A program made the position numbers and the translations under genes. A DNA stretch of 45,637 nt, taken from contig RWJK01000916.1 of NCBI GenBank assembly GCA_004335835.1, positions 1 to 45,637 on the forward strand. The letters run 5' to 3'. Origin of the DNA: Scenedesmus sp. ARA3 (taxonomy: Eukaryota > Chlorophyta > Chlorophyceae > Sphaeropleales > Scenedesmaceae). The notes beneath the pieces were generated by a model, which was not told the origin of the DNA, searched no databases, and saw nothing but the letters and a program-made list of their open reading frames with translations. The first letter of the stretch is position 1; each line of letters starts with the position of its first letter. Positions 21,227 through 33,266 of the stretch are shown here, in pieces.

Positions 21227-23342
21227 ATGGCCAAGCCTCACATAGATACTCTTCGTCTGCTTCTCTGTGTTCTGATAACACTAGGACTGCTCCTGGCACT
21301 GTCATCCCGGGAAACGCCGTTCATGTTTGTTCGCTTCGCCGACTGTTACCGACGTTTGCCGCAACCCGGTAGCTAAGCAGCTGGTGATCATATGTTCTGG
21401 GTGCTGGACGCACCGCAGCTGCTGGACTGCGAGCTTGTTTGATGCTGGCAGGTGTGCGCATGTTCATTTGTTGGTGTTGCTTCTCGAACAGTACATGGGC
21501 ATGAACAGCAACCTCACAGGTCGTGCACTGCAGGCACGACTTCGTTGCTAAGCAGAGGCTGTGGTAGCAGCTGTGGTGGCAGGAAAAGCAGCTGCTGCCG
21601 CAGCAGAGGGGATAGCAGCAGCAATGCAGAGGCAGCAGCTGGCAAGGGTGGTTGCACAGCATCTGCAGCGCCTGCAGCGCAGCATCAACCGTGGGAACCC
21701 TGCCAGTCAAGCTCAAGCCCTGGAGGATCTGCTGTTTTCGGTAGATGGTGCAGATGCTGCAGCTAAGCTGCACATCCTGCAGCAGTCAGGCATCCTTGTC
21801 ACGCTGAAGCAGGTGTTTGACGAGTTCACAGCAGCCACTGCTAGGAGCAACAGCCGTGCTCCCGGCCTAGCGGCTCTGCTGCTTGTAATGCTGGCAGGCG
21901 CAGGCCAACTTGCGGTTGAGCACACAACAGCACAGCCTGGTATGGTGCCTGCGCTTGCACGGCTACTAGCACGCAGCAGCACCACAGCCGCGGCTGATGC
22001 ATTTGCTGCATTTCAGGCAGCAAACTGCCTGGCCCGCCTATGCAGCAGTGAGGTTGCAGCGCTGCGTGTAGCAGCAGTGCCAGCGGTAGTGTCAGGTTTG
22101 GTAGCCCTGCTCACAGTGACAGAAGCAGTGAGTGATCTGGTTGGTAAGCAGCACAGCCTGGCAGCGCAGGCTGAGATAGCACTCAAACAGATTGGAGTGA
22201 GGGCCACAGGTGGTGCTGCACAGCTGGTGCTGCAGCAGCCTGGCATTGTGGCAGCACTGGCAGATCTGCTGCAGCCGCAACACAGCCCACAAGCGCAGAG
22301 CGCAGCGCTTGTCGTGCTGAGTGATACTGTAGGCGCGCTCGCAGCAGACCTTGGCACACGCCCAGCAGCAGAGCAGGTGGTGCAGCAGGCAGCACGACAG
22401 CCTGGCTTTGCAGAGAATGTAGTGCGCTTGCTGAGCAGTGCTCGGCATGCAAGGCAGGCACGTTCGCGCGCCGTGCCGCTGCTGTTCTTTTTAGTGCGCT
22501 ATGACAGCGCCACATGCAGGCAGCTGCTGGAATGGCCTGCTGCCATTGCTGCGCTGGCAAGCGCCCTGGACAGCAAAGACAGCGAGGACCGGCGTGTGGC
22601 AGCAGAGGCCCTCACACAGATGTCAAAAGGTGCGTTAGCCTCTCACTCATGTGAGCGCAGGGAGTTGCCGACATAGGGTTGCACTTGCATGTCAGCATTC
22701 CAGCGATGCAGTTGTGTGTGTTAGAGTTGCATGCCCCCCCCCAACATGCTGCATATGCCTTCCGCGTCATCGGCCATAGCTGCAGCATGCCTGGTAGCCT
22801 GCTTGCATTGTAGCTTGGCTTCCTCACCTACCGCCAGCCTGTAGAAAACACATACGCTGGATATCATCGCACACGCTGTTGACTGTGGACCATCATCACA
22901 CACGATGTTGACTGTGGACTATCATCGCACACGATGTTGACTGTGGATCATCTCACGCCTGGCTCTGCAGGTGACCTGTGGGCTCTCGCGGCCAGTTGTG
23001 GCACCGACGCAAACACGTATGCAGCTGTATTGGAGGCAACAGCCAGGAAGTGGGCGACAGAGATGTCCGGCCTCTTGCCTGGTGAGGCTGCAGGCGGGCC
23101 CATTGGCGTGCAGCTGTCTGCGTTGGCAACGTGCGTGGCAGCAGCACTGCTGAAGCAGCAGCCGCGTGCGCTGGCGCAGCGGCAGCTGCTGCCGGAGCAG
23201 TGGGGGTTGCTGTTAACGGGCCTGAAGCTGGCAACAGCAGGACTGGGCAGTTGGATAGCGCCTGCGCAGGCACTGCTGGCGATCGTGATGCTCTGTGACA
23301 CGCTGCCAGGTGCCAAGCTAGTTGCTTTGATCAGAGGGCCTC

Positions 23343-23374
<32 letters not shown>

Positions 23375-23890
23375 CACGGCGTGCCTCAAGCATCCCGTGC
23401 AGAGCTTGGCAGCCGCAGCTTGGACTGCTCACCATCAGCAGCAGCAGCCAGTAGTAGCGGCGGCGGCAGCAGCAGCAACACTGCAGGCACAAGTGCAGGT
23501 GCTGCAGCCAGCAGAGCTGCCACAGGTGGTGCAGACATGGGTATTTCTCTGCTGTTAGGCCGTGCACTGCATGCAGCTGGCCGTGCGCTGCTGCAAGTGC
23601 ATGAGCAGCCAGGCATCATTGCAGCACCAACAGACAGCAGCAGCAGCAGCTCTACCGAGCCGTGGCGCCTGGAGCAAGAATATCAGAACTTGTCAGGTGT
23701 TGTCGCAACAACACTGTGGGGGTGTGTTACTGCTCTGAAGCCAGCGCTGCAGGAGGCAGCTGCTGGCTCAGCAACTGCTGGCAGCAGCAGCAGCAGCAGC
23801 CACCCAGCTGCATTACAACGGTCCCTCAATGACCTGCTGCAGCTGCAGCAGGAGCTGCAGACGACATTGGGACGCTATGTGGTACGGCCG

Positions 23891-23924
<34 letters not shown>

Positions 23925-24265
23925 GCAGCTTTAGCGAAGCGCAAGCGGCTGCAGCTGAGTCCCAGCTTCGGGCACAACTCACCGCCAATGTTGGCCGCCA
24001 GCTGGTGACGCTGGGCAGCGGCGTGTGTGTGCAGCTCGCAGCTGGGCAGCACTGGTGCTGCGCCAACCCTGGCTGCACCTCCCTGGCTGATGCATCTGAG
24101 CGGCAGCTGGTGGCTGGCCCGGGCACTGTGTGCAGCGCCTGCAGGAGTGTGCGGCTGTGTGGGCCTGCCTGCAACAAGGCCTACTGGAAGGCGGGGCACA
24201 AGCAGGTGTGCGCCCTGTTCAAGCAGCGTAACAACCAAGGGCAGGCAGCTGAGCAGCAGCAGTGA
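21227..24265 (+). CDS. ARM-like repeat protein with C-terminal MYND zinc finger
   Basis: Exons 21556-22629 and 22971-24265 are secure and in phase. A first exon 21227-21368 is proposed because it ends in a GT donor with exactly the phase required, giving 836 residues; it would add an N-terminal membrane anchor (LRLLLCVLITLGLLLAL). The middle is helical ARM/HEAT-like sequence (HILQQSGILVTLKQVF, QAANCLARLCSSEVAALR, QQPGIVAALADLL). Poly-Ala and poly-Ser inserts follow. Near the end, WCCANPGCTS, VCSACRSVRLC, C.K.YW and GHKQVC provide the Cys/His ligands of a MYND finger, a protein-interaction module. I cannot assign a specific role; such ARM-MYND proteins are, as I recall, numerous in chlorophycean algae. 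If exon 1 is wrong, translation might begin at the Met near 21624. Confidence 0.75.
22864..22950 (+). repeat. 29-bp tandem repeat, three copies, just before an acceptor
   Basis: Three copies at a 29-bp period (GATGTTGACTGTGGA core) end 20 bp before the acceptor at 22970 of the MYND gene intron. Confidence 0.9.
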
Positions 24266-24867
24266 GGGGATGCTGGGTGCCAGAGAATGATGCGTTGACA
24301 GTTGTTGCTATGATTGTGAGAAGTGGTTGCAACGCACGAGGGCTTTCAACGTTTACCTCTGGTCAATGTGAGAGCGTATGGAGCCATGGGCAGTGTTTTG
24401 CTGCTGCTGCAGCTGCAGGCGGCCAATCAGTCCTAATGTGCAGATGTGTCCCTGAAACAGCGTGAAACGTGTGACTTTGTGGCATTCAAGTATCATGTGG
24501 GCGCCTCTGGCTTGCACCCCTGTACATGTGTGCACCACGCTATTCAAAGTTTAGGCTGTGAACGTGAGATGCCCTGTCCCTGCACTCGTAAACGCTCAAT
24601 CTTCACAAAGCTACAAAGCCAACTCACCGAGCGCTGCATGCTCTGGGATTGTTCACAGAGCAACTACACCACCGTTTTCTTGCGAGTACACTGTATTTGC
24701 GGAAGCCAGAGTTCCACAGCGTTTCAGCTGCTGCATCCACCCACACATAAACACGATCAAACACCGACCCACTACCAGCCGCTGAGGGTGCCAACATACT
24801 ATGCTCCTAGCCTCATCCTGCTCTGAGAGCATACACCAGGAGATAAGGAAAGTATGCCTGCTTGATG
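24266..24867. other. Convergent intergenic region, MYND gene / Rab escort protein
   Basis: 602 bp between two stop codons, containing both 3' UTRs. No TGTAA close to either stop and no other element was recognised. Confidence 0.5.
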
Positions 24868-25913
24868 TCATTGCTGTAGCGGTGGTGGCGCTGACAGCTC
24901 CAGCAGTGCAGCCGTCAGCTCATCAATTGCATCCAGCTCCCCATCATCCAGCACACCAGCGCCAGCACCAGCATCAGCGCCACCGCTGCTGCCTGCAGCT
25001 GCCTGATCTTCAGCTGCAGATGCTGCACCTGCTGCAGCCTCATCGCTGCTTGCTGCAGCAGCTGGTGCTGCTGCTGGCACTGCATCTGTGAGCCACGGCA
25101 AGCCGGGAAACTGCTGCCGGTATGCTGCCTCAGCTGCCCTCACGGTTTGTGTGTAACCCATGAAGCCTTGCACGGCAGTGGGGCACCACAACACGGCACC
25201 GCCAGCAGAGAAGTTGCCGCTTCTGCTGCTGCTGCTGCTGTCTTGGCGTTGTGCATTTGCGGCTGTTGGCTGGCTATGGAACTGCTGCACTGGCTGCTGG
25301 CTGGTGAAGTAGCAGACCGCTAGCATCTGCGGCAGCAAGGAAGGCGCTGCCTGCTGCTGCTGCTGCTGCTGCTCTTCTTGTGGCTGTTCACTGCTGCAAC
25401 TATCCTTCTCATCAACAGCAGCAGCAGTACCTTCAGCTGCACCACCTGCAGGTGCAGTACTTGTGCTGTCTGCTGCTTGCTGCTGCGGCTGCTGCTGCCC
25501 AGCCTCCTGCTGCTCCTCTTCCTCTCTGAACTGAAACGCCTGCAAGCCCTTGCCCGCTGCAATGGCCTGCAGAGCCGGCCCCAGCACCTGCTCAGCTGAG
25601 CTGCTGCTGCTGCTATCACTGCTGCTGCCTGCAGTTTCACCATTGCAAGCCAGCTGTGCTGACAGGTACAGCAGATACTTGCCAGGGGGTGCCACCCCAA
25701 AGGCCGGCCCCAGCTGCAGGCCCCTCACAACAGCAGCCTGATGCCTGCCCAAGCTGCCGGGAGGGAACACCAGCAGCAGCGAGCTCTCGCCATCCACCAC
25801 ACTGCCGTCCAGCAGCGCCACAGCACATGCAACTTGTTGCTGCTGCTGCTGCCCGTGAGGCGCTGCAGCAGCACCTGCTGCTCCTGCTGCGGCTGGTTGT
25901 GCTGTGGCGGTGG

Positions 25914-25961
<48 letters not shown>

Positions 25962-27624
25962 AGGGGTGCGCTGCAGCGCTGCGGCCTGGCGCAACCGCGC
26001 TGCAGGCGACAACTGCATCTGCTGTGATGCGCTGACCAGATGCCAGCAGGACAGCCACCTTGGCCGCAGCTGCTGCCTCTTCCCCATCAGCAACTGCAGC
26101 AGCTGCGCTTGCTGCACTTGCCTGTCCTGTTGCAGCTGCATCACCTGCATCAGTTACCTGCTCGCTACTGCTGCTGCCCTCCACCACTGTCTGCTGCTGC
26201 TGCAGTTGCAGTTCCTGCTGCTGCCCGTCCAGCAACTCCAGCCTCACCGCGTTGTGCCGCAGCGCCGTCACTGCACCTTTCACTGCAGCCAGCCGCACCA
26301 ATGCCTCTGGCAGCGAGCCGCTGCCATAACAAGGTGCCATGAAGGCGCCTGCCCCGCCATACCTGCCCAGGGAGCTACTGTACAGCTGCAGCGCAGCCAG
26401 GCCCTGTGCTGCAGTCATTAGCGATGAACCACTGCTGATGCTGCTGGCAGGCGGTTCTGCAGCCTGGTTGGCCGCACCTGCTGCTGCTGCTGCTGAAGGC
26501 GTTGTGCATGAGCTGCCAGCAAGCTGATCAGGGCTGCTCAAGCTTGTCTGCGGCTGCTGCTGCTGCTGCTGTGGCGTGTCTGCCATGGCTATGCCGTACA
26601 GCACCACCTGCTGCAGCTGCTCATCCAGGCCCTCCGCTGCCAGCAGCTCAACCAGCGGCCGCGCGTCAAATGCATCCTGCGCAGCACAGGTCAGCACAGC
26701 ACAGCATATGAAGTAGGTGGTGCAAACTTGCGGAAGCGCTAAACACAGCTGACGCAGATGCTCTGATCCTTGATCATGAGGCCACTGCAGTAAGCTCTCC
26801 TTCGCATCCTTGGTAGTGCAACTCATCTCAGCATTGCCACCCTGTACTGCATGTAGCATTCGGCATGCAACATGCAGCAGACAGTTTACAGCAGGCACCA
26901 TGCGTCATCCAGCATACACCGGACAGCACGCATCAAGCACCATGCAGCGTGCAGAATCCAATAGGTGACATGCAGCAGCATCACCCCGGCCCACCTGCAG
27001 CCGCCCTGCCCCCTGCTGCGCCTCCAGGCAGCCCGCCAGGAAGCGGCCCAGGCAGCGCTTCGACGCCAGCGGCAGCGCCTTGTCCGCAAACAGCTCAGCA
27101 CGGGAGGCGGGCACGGGCCTGAGTTTGCCTGACAGGTAGATGTAGCTGCAGGCGAGAGGCAGTTGTGGCGTGGTGAGTGCAAGCAGGCACGTGTCAGACC
27201 TGTAGAGATCGAGCTGGCATACATGCTGCGTTGCTGCTGTAATGAGCTTGGCACCTTTGGTGGCGAGATGCACTTGCCTGGCAGCTGCTGCTGCAAGCGC
27301 GCGGCGCCTGCAGTAGTGTGGGCGGCGCTGACAAGCCATCAGTTTGCTTTTGAAAGATGCGCTGCTGCCCTCATTCGTAAGCAACGTTTGCTTCTACATC
27401 TATATACCCAAGGCAGCTGTGGGCGTGGCTCTGTCAGCTGCCGATGGTAATGAAGCCCCGATCCCTGAAGTGCATCCCATTGCGCAGCTCTTTCAGCTAC
27501 AGCTCCTGTAAGAAAGATGCAGGCACGCCGCCCCACCTGCCCTCCACCAGCTTGAACTCCAGGTAGTGGTGCGCCTGGCAGGCCACCAGCAGGTCAACCA
27601 GCGGCTCATCCTGGTACAGCACCT

Positions 27625-27671
<47 letters not shown>

Positions 27672-28278
27672 CACGCAGCAGTTTGCTGTCAGCATCAGGA
27701 TGTGGGCTAGTACCGACGCTGTGCAGCAGTGCTAGCTAGATCCATGCATTTGGCAGCACGTGCATGCTGTGCACTTGCCACTTCTCATGCATTGCTGTCG
27801 CATGTCTGGCTGCCAAGATCTCGCAGCAGCATGAAACAGCACACGGCACAAGAGGCACTCAACGCCCTGGCATGTGCATGGCTCGCGCTACACAAGGCAG
27901 CTTTGCTTGCAATGCGCAGCTACGCATTCACCGTAGTTCTCAGGACTCGGCGAATGTCTAAATTCGTTCTTATACCAGGGCATTGCATGCATCCTGATTG
28001 CGTGCATACAGTGCATTGCTCTGCATGCCTGAACGTCATGAAGCCATTCAACGGCTTCAGCCATTCAGCTGCTCTCCCCTCACCCTTGGCGCCAGGTCCA
28101 TCAGCAGCTGCTTGTTTTCCAGTGCCAGCTCCACGTCAGCATGCGTGTACAGCGACACCCCGGACACTCCCGCCAGCGGCTGCACAGCTTGCAGCGCAAT
28201 GCTGCTCATTGAACTGCAGCTGCTGCCTGCTCCATCTGGGCTGGGTGCAGCACGCTGGCGCTGCTGCTGTTCCTGTTG

Positions 28279-28314
<36 letters not shown>

Positions 28315-28677
28315 GGCAGACAGCTGGTGCTGCAGCTGCCTGTTGATAAGGCTGTGCACATAATCTGGCCCACTCAGAGTGGCCCAGGAGCCCCCATAGC
28401 TCTCAGTGGAGTCCAGCAGCAACACAGACTTGCCTGCCCTGGCCAGCGCGCTGCATACATGCATGCATGTAACAAGCCATAGCGCAAATGACAGTGAGCA
28501 CCCACCGTCGTTGGCCCCAAGCAGTGACTGCAGTGGCTTTCACTTTGCAGGAGTTGACGCAGTGCAGGCTGGGGTGCAGCGCTGATGTGCTGGCTCTACT
28601 CACCTCCCAATCAGCACCTCAGGTAGACCTGAACTCACTACCACCACATCAAAGTGATCTGGTTCTATCTGTTCCAT
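24868..28677 (-). CDS. REP: Rab escort protein (REP/CHM, GDI superfamily)
   Basis: Five exons (28677-28604, 28450-28084, 27622-27537, 27118-26995, 26676-24868) join in phase to 819 residues. REP presents Rab GTPases to geranylgeranyl transferase II for prenylation. The N-terminus FDVVVVSSGLPEVLIGSALA followed by GKSVLLLD and YGGSWATL is the degenerate dinucleotide-binding signature shared by REP and GDI. It is followed by a Gln-rich loop, LENKQLLMDLAPR, LVDLLVACQAHHYLEFKLVE, VPASRAELFADKALPLASKR and GRYGGAGAFMAPCYGSGSLP (compare the GDI YG..PF..P.YG.GELP block). GKYLLYLSAQL and PGLPWLTDAVP lie near the C-terminus. It is longer than usual for the family because of poly-Gln, poly-Ala and poly-Ser inserts. 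REP is preferred over GDI because of the long inserts and divergent C-terminus, with moderate certainty on that distinction. Confidence 0.87.
25918..25961 (-). repeat. (AGC)n microsatellite coding poly-Ser
   Basis: An uninterrupted trinucleotide run of about 14 units on the sense (minus) strand encodes a Ser homopolymer in the last Rab escort protein exon. It is a likely length-variable site. Confidence 0.95.
27628..27667 (-). repeat. (CTG)n tract abutting the REP exon 3 acceptor
   Basis: On the sense strand about 13 CTG units end a few bases before the acceptor (exon starts at 27622), in the position of the polypyrimidine tract. Confidence 0.95.
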
Positions 28678-29501
28678 ATTCACTTGCAGCAGTGATGGAC
28701 CACCACGGCAGCAGGCTTGTCAAGGCTCACTACCTGCGTATGTGCAGTACAACGGACTCGCTACGTACGTCACCGTTCAAGATGTACGCACATTACTTTC
28801 TTATACTCAAACTTGTGGCATGCGTACCCCATGTTCAGGTCTGTTGCCAGGAGACCTCGAGCAAAGCCCCAAAATCAAACACCCGGGTGACGCTGCTGCT
28901 TGTTGACTGCTTTCGAGCAAGTGGACGGCTGGTTGATGTGCGTATAACAAAACAAACATCGTTTCACCTGCAAGGCCTGCTCGCCATCCGTTTGCCGCCC
29001 ACAGTGGTTGCCAACCTGTGCTACTGCTGCTGCTGCTGTCTGCTCAAATCCTCCTGAACTGCCAGACACGCAGACGTTGTTGATAGATATATGCTGCGAG
29101 CCTTTAGCACATGATAGGAGCTGCAGGACGGGTACAGGCCCGCCACATCCACAGCAGAAGCAGCAGGGCAGCGCTAGGAGCTGTAGTCGCTGCAGCCAGG
29201 CGGCCACATATGGCTGGCCGCAACTACTTCTCAGCACTGCTGGGGCTGCCGGGGGACGGAAGTGGCAGCCCTACAGCTGCGGTTGCAGCAGCAAAGAGCA
29301 GCTCGAGGTGTGCACTTCTGACATCAGCAAAACAGCAGAACTCCATGTGCCGATGTGCCCGACAGCTACTGTGCGCCCACCGTAGTGGAAGCGGCCTTCA
29401 CAAGCATGATGGTTTGCAGCGCTTTATACGTCATCAGAAGCTTGCAGTGAGCAGTTGCTTGCAGCTTGCACACAACAGCACAAAATGTGTTGGCAGCCAG
29501 C
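28678..29501. other. Divergent promoter region, REP / oligoribonuclease
   Basis: 824 bp between two start codons. It should contain both promoters. Open frames within it have no recognisable motifs. Nothing else was seen. Confidence 0.5.
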
Positions 29502-29887
29502 ATGACCAGGCGTGTTTGCCGGCTGAGAATGCCCTCTGTGAATGCTGCTTGCAGGAGCAATCTACCCAGCAGCAAACGGGCAGTGGCAACCAGCAGCAGC
29601 CAGGCATCTGCAGCCAGCACGGCTGCAGGCAGTAGCAGCAGCCAAGACACAGCAGCAGCTGCTCCTGCAGCAGACACCACAGCAGTGCTAAAACCCAAGC
29701 CCAGCAGACCAAAGCTGCAGGACCCACTAGTGTGGATAGACCTAGAAATGTCAGGTGGGCAGGGGCCTGAACACGCTGCTCCTGCATGCCCGCTTGCATG
29801 TGGTTGCCGTGCTGCAGCCCACTGCTGCTGTAGTTGCACATGCTTGCAGGAACAGTAGGGCTGGCAGGCTGTGCCAGGCTGCCTATC

Positions 29888-29928
<41 letters not shown>

Positions 29929-31171
29929 TGCACACACCAAGAAGCAGCACCTGACTCCAGCGCAGCTGTTCCTCGTTGACTCATCTTATGCCTGGTACCT
30001 TTGAGCTGATGCATATGCATGCTATTTCTGTGTGGCCCTGTAGGCCTGAACATAGAGAAGGACACCATCATAGAGATTGCCTGCCTGGTGACAGATGGCG
30101 AGCTGAAGCAAGTAGTAGAGGTGCGCCGCAGCTGGCTGCAGCTGGCCACAGCTAGCACCTACTGCACACTTCTCCACAGCGTGGCATGGTGGGCTGTGCA
30201 GCGGCAAGGACCTGTGACATGTAGGGTCTATGATGCGCCTGGTAGCACCAAGCGACATGTCCTGCATCTGTTGAATCAGCAGCAAGGACCTTGGCCCTCA
30301 TTCCAAGCAGTGCTGTTTTGCAAGCACCCAGGCTGCAGCTCTCAGCCAGCATGAAGACCCAGCTGCATGCAAATATCAGACAGCAACCTGATAGTGCTGG
30401 CTGCATGCTGCCTGGTGCCTGCAGGGCCCGTCCATTGCCATCCACCACCCAGAAAGCGTGCTGGAAAACATGAACGACTGGTGCAAGGAGCACCATGCCA
30501 AGTCAGGCCTTGTGCAGCGCGTGCGAGACAGCAGCACCAGCCTAGCGCAAGCAGAGGCAGCAGTGCTGGCGTTTGTGCAGGAGCACACACAGTACCAGGC
30601 AGCGCAGCTTGCAGGAAACAGCGTGCACGTGGACCGGCTGTTCCTGCAAAGGCACATGCCTGCGCTGCTGGAGCACCTGCACTACCGCATCGTGGATGTG
30701 TCCACCTTCAAGGAGTGCTGCAGGTGAGCTGGGGGCTTTGGGCTTTGGCGTAGCGGTGCAGCACGCTGCTGGCGTATGGCACAGCAGCCGCAGCTGCTGC
30801 TGCTCCGTATGTCTGCGTGTCGTCGATCAGCCGAGGTGCGCAGCTGAGGCGACACGCCGGTGTGGATTTCCAGCAGCAGCTGCAGAACACACACACACAC
30901 ACAACACATCACTGCACTTGCGCAGCTGTTTGCTTGGATTCTTGCTCTGTCTGAACCAAGCGGCTGTGAGAAGCCAGGCACCTGCAGTCAGTGCTGCAAC
31001 GTGACACGCTGCTGCGTTGCCGCTCGTGCTGTGTGCTGCAGGCGCTGGAAGCCCAAGATAGCTCGGCAGGCGCCGCGCAAAGTAGCTGCACACACTGCCA
31101 TGAGTGACATCAAGGAGAGCCTCAAGGAGCTGCAGTACTACAAGAGTGTGCTGTTCAAGGCTGGCAAGTGA
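29502..31171 (+). CDS. REXO2: Oligoribonuclease, organelle-targeted (DEDDh 3'-5' exonuclease)
   Basis: Exons 29502-29754, 30044-30120, 30425-30723 and 31042-31171 encode 252 residues in phase. The enzyme degrades 2-5 nt RNA remnants to mononucleotides. The catalytic acids and histidine are present: WIDLEMSG (DxE), DTIIEIACLVTDG, GNSVHVDRLFLQRHMP (second Asp), YRIVDVSTFKE and HTAMSDIKES (His and last Asp of DEDDh). The core is close to bacterial Orn in length. The first 70 residues are Arg/Ser/Ala-rich without acids at the start (MTRRVCRLRM), consistent with a mitochondrial or plastid transit peptide, as expected for REXO2-type enzymes. The start at 29502 is the first ATG in the frame of the conserved exon. 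It is divergently paired with the Rab escort protein gene. Confidence 0.93.
29889..29924 (+). repeat. (AGC)n microsatellite in oligoribonuclease intron 1
   Basis: About twelve AGC/CAG units lie within the first intron, roughly 120 bp upstream of the acceptor at 30043. Confidence 0.9.
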
Positions 31172-32047
31172 CAGCACAGCTCTCTGTCAACAGCAGCAGC
31201 ATCACCACCGGCAGCAGTGATCCTTGCGAACGAGTCTAGCAGGCATACATTCAACTCGTGTGTGCCATGTAGGCCTACCGTAGGCGCGGCGCTGTTTTCG
31301 TTTTGCACAGCAGCAGCCTGGAATATGGTGCTACTACATATGCAGACGTCAAGTGCAGAGCCGCATGGCATGACAAGTTCTGGCATATGGTTGCATCCGT
31401 GTGGCTTTTCTCAGCCCTCCTACCACAACGCCGCTATCTTGAAGTTCAGCGTTTTCTAAGAACGAAGTTGGTGATGTTTAGGGTAGGCTATGGCGGCATA
31501 ATGTGAGCCACTGTTGCTGTCAAAGATCAGAATGCTTAGCCCCACGTGCTTATCGTGGTTTGTGACCAAGACCCACCCGCATGTGACCTGTTCCACGCAT
31601 GCACAAGGCCACTTGGAGCGCCGGGGGACCCAGGGCGGGGGGTCTTCTGGCCGAGCTTTGCTTGAAGGTGCGCAGCTTTGCTTTTTTCATGCTAGACTGT
31701 CCATCTTTACAAGGACCGAAGTAACATGCACATGCTGGGCATGTAACGATCACCTAAGCAGTGAACAGGACAGGCAATCTTCTGTCCTGGCAGCAGCAGC
31801 ACAAACTGTACAACTGATGCACTCATCATGCACAGCAGCAGAGGACATGTTGGGCCAGAGCAGCAGCATGACGAGCAGGCTTCTCTGCGCTGGGTGAGCG
31901 ATAATAGTGGCAAACTCGAAACCCGCTCCATGGATTGGAAATGGATGTGCTTCCAAGGGCAGTTCATGCAGGAACACAGCAGATGCATGGGTCGATGCAG
32001 CACGATGTGCTGAGGCATGCACACGCACTTTGATTCGTGTAAATGGT
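31172..32047. other. Intergenic region between oligoribonuclease and U2 snRNA
   Basis: It holds the oligoribonuclease 3' UTR. A TGTAA occurs at 31742-31746, far from the stop. No gene was recognised. Confidence 0.45.
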
Positions 32048-32234
32048 GTGCTCATCCTTGGCGGTAGTGCAATACCAAGGACAAGCGCGAGCAACCTGGG
32101 AGCAAGCCCCCGTTGGTCACTCCACCCAGAAAGATTAGTGAGATAGCATGGTGGACAATGTCCACCAGTTCAGCTATCAAACTGAACAGAACAGATACTA
32201 CACTTGATCTTAGCCAAAAAGCCGAGAAAGGTAT
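32048..32234 (-). ncRNA. U2: U2 spliceosomal snRNA
   Basis: The minus strand starts ATACCTTTCTCGGC and continues through TTGGCTAAGATCAAGTGTAG and TATCTG, the nearly invariant 5' third of U2, including the GUAGUA that pairs with intron branch sites. Stem-loop IIa (TTCAG/CTGAA), a long stem IIb (TGGTGGACA/TGTCCACCA), an Sm-like site (AATCTTTCTGG) and a terminal stem IV with loop TATTGCACTACC follow. That last loop is the U2B''/U2A' binding site (usual form UAUUGCAGUACC). The total, about 187 nt, is normal for U2; the 3' end is placed just after stem IV and is approximate by a few bases. The gene lies alone between two protein genes and is in the same orientation as the ABC1 kinase gene upstream of it. 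Confidence 0.95.
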
Positions 32235-33266
32235 GCTTTCGTCGGTCGCCGACATGCATTATATGGAAACGATCAAGGCGGAAGCCGAAAAGGCGGCTGC
32301 TGCGGGAGGGGATGACAGTCGCCACATCAGCGTTTGACGCACCAGTCAGCTGGCATGGTAGGCCTCGACAACGTGCAATACTTGTTTCAATCGACATTTA
32401 CACATGTTTGTGAGCTTTGTGCCTGCCTACCACAGCAACGAAGCAAGAAAAGCCATGTGGGGCCTCCATGTCCTTGCTGCAGTGCAACACTGCAGACTCT
32501 ACAAGTGTACTGTAGCAGTGCAGCAGCACTGCCACAAACCTCAACCCCACGTTGCAAAGCAGCCACACAAACATAAATACAAGCACAAAATGCCGCACCA
32601 GGCGCAGCACAGCAGCACAAGAATGCGAAAACAAGCTGACACAGCTGCTGCAGTTCAAACTTGGATGCAGAGCAGCATGCAGTGCCACAAAGGGGTGCTG
32701 GATGCAGCACACCAACTGCTGCACGCCAGCCTGGCTGAGCCTGTCCATCGTCGTGAAGATGCCAGTCATGCACACACTGCCACCTGTCCTGCCGCATAAA
32801 CCTCTGCACGAAGTGCGAGTTGCTGAATCCAGTTGGCAGTTGGCAACTGGCCTGCAGATGTGTCAAGCTGGCCCTCATGGCCCGAGCTCCGTGTGCTGCG
32901 CGCATCGCCAGCACTGCAAACGCTTGCCCAAAACCCACAAAATGACACCAGCGAAATCTCTAAAAAAAGACGCATGGACGTCATGCTTGCAGCATCTCAG
33001 CTGCATGTGCATGACACTGATACACAAGCCATCTGCAGTACAGCGCCACAGGTGCGGCTGCTGGCAGCCGGCAATGAAGTGCTACAATGCTGCACCCTTC
33101 TAAGCTATGCACGAGACGAACTACAGTCAAAATGTCATCACACTGCACTGCAACTGCTGCTGCGAGTCATTGAAACACCACCCTGCAGCTAGGTGCTGAT
33201 CAAATGAGGCACAATCTAACTTTTCATGGCACGGTGTGCCTTTTGCTAGCCACAACCTAGACCAGT
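32235..33266. other. Intergenic region between U2 and the ABC1 kinase gene
   Basis: It contains the U2 promoter and the kinase 3' UTR. A 183-codon minus-strand open frame (32387-32938) is Cys-rich with no domain and looks spurious. Nothing else was recognised. Confidence 0.45.
32258..32266 (-). promoter_or_regulatory. TATA-like element of the U2 gene
   Basis: The minus strand reads CCATATAATGC about 25-30 bases before the U2 5' end, where plant snRNA genes carry a TATA box. A plant-type upstream sequence element was not clearly found. Confidence 0.45.

Noticed and set aside
32387..32938. 183-codon minus-strand open frame
   Set aside because: It is Cys-rich, without motifs or splice context, and overlaps the U2 downstream/kinase 3' region. 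It is probably a chance frame.
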